From Myxococcales bacterium (GTDB lineage: Bacteria > Myxococcota_A > Polyangia > Polyangiales > Polyangiaceae), in assembly GCA_013298325.1 (NCBI GenBank), contig JAAFHJ010000119.1, positions 1 through 10,280 on the forward strand: a stretch of 10,280 nt of DNA, read 5' to 3'. The notes beneath the pieces are model-generated. The model was not told the origin of the DNA. It did not search any database and worked only from the letters and a program-made list of their open reading frames with translations. The translations under genes and the position numbers were made by a program. Of the stretch, positions 6,676 through 10,280 are shown one piece after another; positions within the stretch are counted from its first letter, which is position 1; every line of letters begins with the position of its first letter.

Positions 6676-6706
6676 GACAATTCGCGGCCGGCTATCGGGA
6701 ATTGTC
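6676..6706. repeat. Inverted repeat GACAATTC-N15-GAATTGTC upstream of the TPR lipoprotein gene
   Basis: Two perfect eight-base arms lie at 6676-6683 and 6699-6706, with centres 23 bases apart, about two turns of the helix. This suits binding by a dimeric regulator. The right arm overlaps a possible -35 TTGTCC (6703-6708) placed 15 bases before GATACT (6723-6728), and the gene's ATG is at 6736. It is a candidate operator; no regulator gene is nearby. Confidence 0.5.
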
Positions 6707-6728
6707 CTCGTCCTGCGTTCGCGATACT
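6703..6728 (+). promoter_or_regulatory. Weak candidate promoter for the TPR lipoprotein gene
   Basis: TTGTCC (6703-6708) and GATACT (6723-6728) each match four of six sigma-70 consensus bases, with a short 15-base spacer. A start about seven bases after the -10 would fall on or next to the ATG at 6736. That would give an almost leaderless message, consistent with the lack of a Shine-Dalgarno. The evidence is weak. Confidence 0.22.
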
Positions 6729-6735
6729 GCAAGCC

Positions 6736-8013
6736 ATGACCTTCCGCCCCCTCCGTCCCCTCGCGCCCGCCATGGCGCTGCTCCTCCTTTCCAGCGCCTG
6801 CGACAAGAAGGACGCGCCGACCGCCACGACCGCCTCATCGACCGCTGTCGCAGCCAGCGCGAGCGCCGCGAAGAGCGCCCCGCCGGCCGCCGCGGCAGCT
6901 CCTTCGGCGAAAAAGCCGGGAGACGGGAAGGCGACTGCGAAGGCGACCGCCGAAGAGAAAGTGACCGTCGAGAAGCGTGCAGAGTACAAAAAAATGATGA
7001 CCGAAGGGCGCAAGCTTGCCGGCGAGAAGAAGTGGGTCGAAGCGACGAAGGCCTTTGAAGCGGCCCTCGCCGCAAATCCCGGCGACCCGCGGGCCCTCGC
7101 CGAACTCGGCTACGCCGCCTACCACGCCGACGACCTCCGAAAAGCGACGGCGACGAACGCGAAAGCCCTCGAAGCGGCGACAGATCCACAATTGAAGGCG
7201 CAAGTTCTCTTCAATGAAGGCATGGTCGCCGAGAAGCAGAACAACAAAGAACTTGCAAAGAAGAGCTATGAGGCGTCGCTCAAGCTGCGACCGAATACGA
7301 CCGTCGAAAAGCGGCTCACCGATCTCGGCGGCGCGCTCGTCCGTACCTGCGACAAAAGCTATCCGACGATCGATGCGCTCTGCACCTGTCTCAAGACGAA
7401 CGAGAAGGAGTCGATCATGAGCATCGGCGCCAGCTCGTTCGCCTGCACGGAGAAACCGCAGACGGTTCCGGGCCTTACCGTCCTCCGTTGGGGCGGTGGC
7501 GGCGACGCCGACGAGACCGGCGAGCACCCCTGGCTCCTGCTCGCCAAGGCGGCGGACGGTTGGCGAAAGGTAGCCGAGCTCGGCTCCGACTATTCGCCGG
7601 GCGCCTTTGGTGTGAACAACGAGACGAGCGTCGACCGCGTGACGTCGAAGACGATCGATGGGCGTACCGTCGCAGAAATCTCCTGGTCCCAGCACGATTA
7701 CGACGCCAATATGGCCGGTCTCGAAGCAGAGACCTACGACACGAAAAACGTCACGATTTGCATCCTCGGGCCGGTCCCGAAGTGCCCCGTCACGATCCCC
7801 GTCGAAGAGACGTCGGCGGTCATTTATCCGCTGGAGCCGGAAGACGACGAAGCGAAGAAAGAAATCGCCGAGATGAAGAAGGAAAATCCGGAAAAGTCCG
7901 ACACCAAAACGGCGACGTACACAATTGACGGCACCGGCCTCGTGACCGTCAAAGAGACGAAAGGGAGCCGCCCTTTCCTCGCGCCGCTGGTGAAGGGCGT
8001 CAAGCTTTGGTGA
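6736..8013 (+). CDS. TPR-containing lipoprotein of unknown function
   Basis: The 425-residue product has a signal peptide ending in LLSSAC, with the putative lipidated Cys at 22. The -3 residue is Ser rather than the usual Leu, and Asp follows the Cys, which in E. coli would favour inner-membrane retention. Residues 23 to about 78 are an Ala/Lys/Pro-rich linker. Three TPR-like units follow at about 84-117, 118-151 and 155-188, including KKWVEATKAFEAALAANPGDP and LAKKSYEASLKLRPN. The C-terminal half (200-425) holds a Cys-rich cluster (TCDK, LCTCLK, FACTE), a paired ICILGPVPKCP, and alternating strands with a charged EPEDDEAKKEIAEMKKE helix. I do not recognise that domain. It probably works at the envelope as a protein-binding scaffold. 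It diverges from hemY and overlaps the NADAR gene tail-to-tail. Confidence 0.8.
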   Translation: MTFRPLRPLAPAMALLLLSSACDKKDAPTATTASSTAVAASASAAKSAPPAAAAAPSAKKPGDGKATAKATAEEKVTVEKRAEYKKMMTEGRKLAGEKKWVEATKAFEAALAANPGDPRALAELGYAAYHADDLRKATATNAKALEAATDPQLKAQVLFNEGMVAEKQNNKELAKKSYEASLKLRPNTTVEKRLTDLGGALVRTCDKSYPTIDALCTCLKTNEKESIMSIGASSFACTEKPQTVPGLTVLRWGGGGDADETGEHPWLLLAKAADGWRKVAELGSDYSPGAFGVNNETSVDRVTSKTIDGRTVAEISWSQHDYDANMAGLEAETYDTKNVTICILGPVPKCPVTIPVEETSAVIYPLEPEDDEAKKEIAEMKKENPEKSDTKTATYTIDGTGLVTVKETKGSRPFLAPLVKGVKLW

Positions 8014-8509
8014 GCGGAAGCTGGGATTGAAGCTCGGCGCGGACGCGGACGAGCGCCTCGCCGAGCCAGTTCTTTCCCCGCCAGGAACTTCGGTCGAGGG
8101 CCAGCTCGGAAGGCCCTCGACCGATCCCCCAGCGGCGATCAAAGGGGCTCGCTTCGGCGATCTCCCGCGATCCCGTAGCCAGGAGCAGCGCGCGCAACTC
8201 GGGGGCTTGTCGATATTTTTCGAGGTTGCCGCGAAAGACCACCTCACGGGCAACCTCCTGCCAGCGGGCGTCGTCGAAGGGGACCACGGCGCGGCCGAGC
8301 GCCTTTTGCGCCTTCGGGGTGGTCGCAACGAGGATCTGGGCGAGCCGCACGTCGTCCCCGAAAAGGCGCGCCTTCTCCGCCATCATGTACTGCTCGACGC
8401 AGCCGTACGTGATCCCGTCGACCGAGAAGGCGCACGGGAACCAGTTCGACGGCCAGCCGTGCCAGAACAGAAAAACCGTTTCGTTTTCGAGGATTTGTGC
8501 CGCGCTCAT
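8000..8509 (-). CDS. NADAR-family N-glycosidase (YbiA/RibX-like, DUF1768)
   Basis: The 169-residue protein matches the NADAR family along its whole length: LFWHGWPSNWFPCAFSVDG (14-32), the signature CVEQYMMAEKA (37-47) with Glu39, GRAVVPFDDARW, LLLATGSREIAEASPFDRRWGIG with Glu119, Asp124 and W127-G-I-G130, and SSWRGKNWLG near the end. Members cleave N-glycosidic bonds. YbiA-type proteins remove damaged riboflavin-pathway intermediates, and others reverse ADP-ribosylation of guanine in DarT systems. No darT-like or riboflavin gene is in the window, so a housekeeping or damage-repair role is as likely as defence. There is no Shine-Dalgarno before the ATG. A terminator separates it from hemH, so it probably has its own promoter in the AT-rich gap. 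Its last 14 bases overlap the convergent lipoprotein gene. Confidence 0.9.
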   Translation of the reverse strand: MSAAQILENETVFLFWHGWPSNWFPCAFSVDGITYGCVEQYMMAEKARLFGDDVRLAQILVATTPKAQKALGRAVVPFDDARWQEVAREVVFRGNLEKYRQAPELRALLLATGSREIAEASPFDRRWGIGRGPSELALDRSSWRGKNWLGEALVRVRAELQSQLPLTKA

Positions 8510-8540
8510 AAAAAGTACTTAGCACTCTTTCGAACGAAGA

Positions 8541-8575
8541 CAAAAAGAAAGAGCCCCGTGGACTCTTTCTTTTTG
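8541..8575. terminator. Symmetric intrinsic terminator after hemH
   Basis: AAAAAGAAAGAG (8542-8553) and CTCTTTCTTTTT (8563-8574) are perfect complements, extended to 13 pairs by C8541 and G8575, around a nine-base loop in which CC and GG can also pair. On the minus strand the hairpin begins seven bases after the hemH stop and its 3' arm ends in TTTTT, so it should end the hemE-hemH transcript. The sequence is near-symmetric and could also stop plus-strand transcription. Confidence 0.75.
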
Positions 8576-8581
8576 CGGCCC

Positions 8582-9502
8582 TCAGAGGAGCTTGCGGACT
8601 TCCTCTTCGAGCGCGTCCACGAAGTCGTCGTCGGCGTTCAGAGAGGCGGTCCGCGCGAAGCGGAGGCCTAGTTCGGCCGCTTGGTGCTTCGCTTCGTGAT
8701 CGAGGTCAAAAAGCACCTCGACGTGGTCGGCGAGGAAGCCGATGGAGGCGATGAGCACGCCCGTCTTTCCGGCGTCACGGGCGGCCGTCATGCCCTCAAG
8801 GAGCGTCGGTCCCAGCCACACCATCGGGCGTCCGCCAGGGCCCGTCGACATGCCCTGGGACTGGAAGCAGATCGCTGCGTCGACATCTGGGTAGGTGGCG
8901 CCGACTTCTTCAAGGACGATCGCGCAGGCGGCGCGAAACTCGTGCTCGTAGGCATCCCCTTGATCAATCAGGAATTTTGGCAAGGAGTGGGCGGAAAGAA
9001 TCAGCCGCGTCCCGGCGCGCTCCTCGGCAGAAAGCGGCTTGAGCGCGTCGACGATGCGACGCGCAAACGCCCGGTTGAGCGTGCGGTTCTGCCCCCAATC
9101 GGAAGCCCCCGTGACCTTCGCCGAAAGGCCTAGGTCAGAAACCGCTTTCGTTACGTGGTCGACGTAAATCGACGCCGAATGCTGGGCCAGCGGAAGAACA
9201 ACGATGTTTGAGATCTCACCGACGCTCTTCTGGAGGTCGGCGAGAACGTCGTTCGGGTAGGGCTTCCAGAGGCGCCCGGCGATGCGCACCGGAAGCCCAA
9301 GTCGTGCTTCCAACTTGGCCGCTGCCGCCCGGGAGAGATCATTGAGCGGCGACCGCCCTCCGATCGCTTGGTAGCGGCTCGTGACTTCGTGAAGAAGCTC
9401 CGCGCTCGGGGGCTGCCCACGACGAATATTTGCTAGGAATCCAGGGAGTTCATCGAGGGATTCGACGGTGCCGTGGGCGGGGAGGAGAACGACGGTTGCC
9501 AT
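8582..9502 (-). CDS. hemH: Ferrochelatase
   Basis: This 306-residue enzyme inserts Fe(II) into a porphyrin. It shows IRRGQPPSAELLHEV (27-41), RYQAIGGRSPL (43-53), VLPLAQHSASIY (102-113), SAHSLP with the metal-site His172, FQSQGMSTGPGG..MVWLGP (213-232) and IGFLADHVEVLFDLD with Glu262. These His and Glu correspond to H183 and E264 of Bacillus subtilis HemH. The N-terminal IRRG...P...L...RY.AIGG.SPL pattern is closer to Bacillus-type (coproporphyrin) ferrochelatases than to the proteobacterial type with its long FL.DP.V insertion. At the position of Bacillus Tyr13 (AYGT) there is His10 (AHGT). The ATG at 9502 has an AGAGG upstream and lies 30 bases after hemE, so the two form an operon closed by the terminator at 8541-8575. 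Confidence 0.94.
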   Translation of the reverse strand: MATVVLLPAHGTVESLDELPGFLANIRRGQPPSAELLHEVTSRYQAIGGRSPLNDLSRAAAAKLEARLGLPVRIAGRLWKPYPNDVLADLQKSVGEISNIVVLPLAQHSASIYVDHVTKAVSDLGLSAKVTGASDWGQNRTLNRAFARRIVDALKPLSAEERAGTRLILSAHSLPKFLIDQGDAYEHEFRAACAIVLEEVGATYPDVDAAICFQSQGMSTGPGGRPMVWLGPTLLEGMTAARDAGKTGVLIASIGFLADHVEVLFDLDHEAKHQAAELGLRFARTASLNADDDFVDALEEEVRKLL

Positions 9503-9532
9503 AGGACCTCTTCCGATGCCGGGAGGCGACCT

Positions 9533-10280
9533 TCAGGAGCGCGCCGAATACTCTTTCACCGTCTCGACGACGGCGCGGACGGTGTCGACCGGCGTGCCGG
9601 GGAGGATCCCGTGACCGAGGTTGAAGATGTGCCCCGGGCGACCGGCGGCCTCGTCAAGTACTCGTTTTGCATGAGCAACGGCGACTTCCTTTGGCGCGAA
9701 GAGCACCGTCGGATCGAGGTTGCCCTGGACGCCGCGATCGTGGCCGATCTGCTCCCAGCCCCAGGCGAGCGGCGTCCGCCAGTCGAGGCCGAGCACCGTT
9801 CCGCCCGCTTCACGCTGCTGCTTGAGGAGCAGCGCGGTTCCGGTGCCGAAATGAAGGACCGGGACGCCGGTCGCCTCGACGCTCTTCAGGATGTGAGAAA
9901 CGTGGGGGGCGACATATTCGACGTAGTCGCGCGGCGAAAGCTGGCCGACCCAGGAGTCGAAGAGCTGGACGGCATCGGCGCCCGCTTCAATCTGCGCATG
10001 GAGGTATTTGCGGACGACCTCCGCGAGCTTCCCCATGAGCGCATGCCAGAGGTCCGGGTCGCCGTACATGATCCGCTTCATTTGATCGTAGTGGGCGCTC
10101 TTCCCGCCTTCGATCAAGTAGCTGGCGAGCGTGAAGGGCGCACCGGCGAATCCGATGAGCGGAACGTTGAGTTCCTTCTTCAAAAGGCGAATCGCCTGGA
10201 GCACGTACCCGAGTTCCTCCGGCTCAATCACGCGAAGCGCGTCGACTTGTGCGCGCGTTCGGACCGGCGAATGGACGACC
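9533..10280 (-). CDS. hemE: Uroporphyrinogen decarboxylase, C-terminal part (cut by right edge)
   Basis: HemE removes four carboxyl groups from uroporphyrinogen III to give coproporphyrinogen III. The frame is open to the right edge. A GTG at 10231 is in frame, but the family pattern continues upstream of it (PVRTRAQVDALRVIEPEE), so the start and the N-terminal active-site region lie outside. Visible signatures are LIGFAGAPFTLASYLIEGG, with the Tyr matching human Tyr164; GADAVQLFDSWVGQLSPRDY; LHFGTGTALLL; VLGLDWRTPL; GVQGNLDP; and FNLGHGILPGTPVD, with the His matching human His339. About 249 residues are seen of a family that is usually 340-360 long. It is the upstream gene of the hemE-hemH pair. 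Confidence 0.96.
   Translation of the reverse strand, partial: VVHSPVRTRAQVDALRVIEPEELGYVLQAIRLLKKELNVPLIGFAGAPFTLASYLIEGGKSAHYDQMKRIMYGDPDLWHALMGKLAEVVRKYLHAQIEAGADAVQLFDSWVGQLSPRDYVEYVAPHVSHILKSVEATGVPVLHFGTGTALLLKQQREAGGTVLGLDWRTPLAWGWEQIGHDRGVQGNLDPTVLFAPKEVAVAHAKRVLDEAAGRPGHIFNLGHGILPGTPVDTVRAVVETVKEYSARS

Noticed and set aside
6835..8328. Minus-strand open frame of 497 codons across the lipoprotein and NADAR genes
   Set aside because: It runs antisense to the TPR lipoprotein and out of frame with NADAR, with Arg/Gly-rich composition and no motif. It is a high-GC artefact.
8513..8520. Palindrome AAGTACTT just upstream of the NADAR start
   Set aside because: An eight-base palindrome in AT-rich DNA has little weight alone, and no promoter hexamers frame it.

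Overview
The window is high-GC, densely coded bacterial chromosome. Myxococcota or a related former-deltaproteobacterial lineage is the best guess. The reasons are two Ala/Pro-rich lipoproteins, one ending in what looks like the AgmX/PglI C-terminal domain typical of myxobacteria; a HemY-type flavin oxidase with a ferrochelatase of the short 'IRRG...AIGG.SPL' type; and a free-standing coenzyme-B12 acyl-CoA mutase subunit. This is inference from protein style, not a database match. I see no tRNA, rRNA, CRISPR, insertion sequence, phage gene or sign of recent transfer.

Left part, plus strand (1-3465): the 3' part of an unrecognised conserved gene with a GDIDSGP motif; a two-helix membrane protein that starts inside its stop codon; a lipoprotein with an AgmX/PglI-like C-terminal domain; and a 578-residue B12-dependent acyl-CoA mutase catalytic subunit. 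It would usually be labelled methylmalonyl-CoA mutase, but two substrate-pocket residues (F107, Q225) match isobutyryl-CoA mutase.

Middle, minus strand (3472-6567): hemY, two unrecognised two-helix membrane proteins and an HD-domain phosphohydrolase, read in that order. The last three are joined by TGATG and ATGA stop/start overlaps and lie 41 bases after hemY, so the four probably form one transcript.

Right part: hemE (cut by the right edge) and hemH, minus strand, end in a strong symmetric terminator at 8541-8575. A NADAR-family N-glycosidase gene follows on the minus strand. Its end overlaps by 14 bases a plus-strand TPR lipoprotein gene that diverges from hemY. hemE, hemH and hemY thus keep the order of the Bacillus hemEHY operon but are split by a two-gene block. 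Together they cover late haem synthesis: uroporphyrinogen decarboxylation, porphyrinogen oxidation and iron insertion.

The largest gene-free stretch is the 168-base divergent region 6568-6735, which carries two inverted repeats next to candidate promoter elements. Most of the window is ordinary metabolism. The less ordinary points are the mutase's probable substrate, the coupled membrane/HD genes behind hemY, the lone NADAR gene, and the dyads between hemY and the lipoprotein gene. I found no convincing undescribed multi-gene system.
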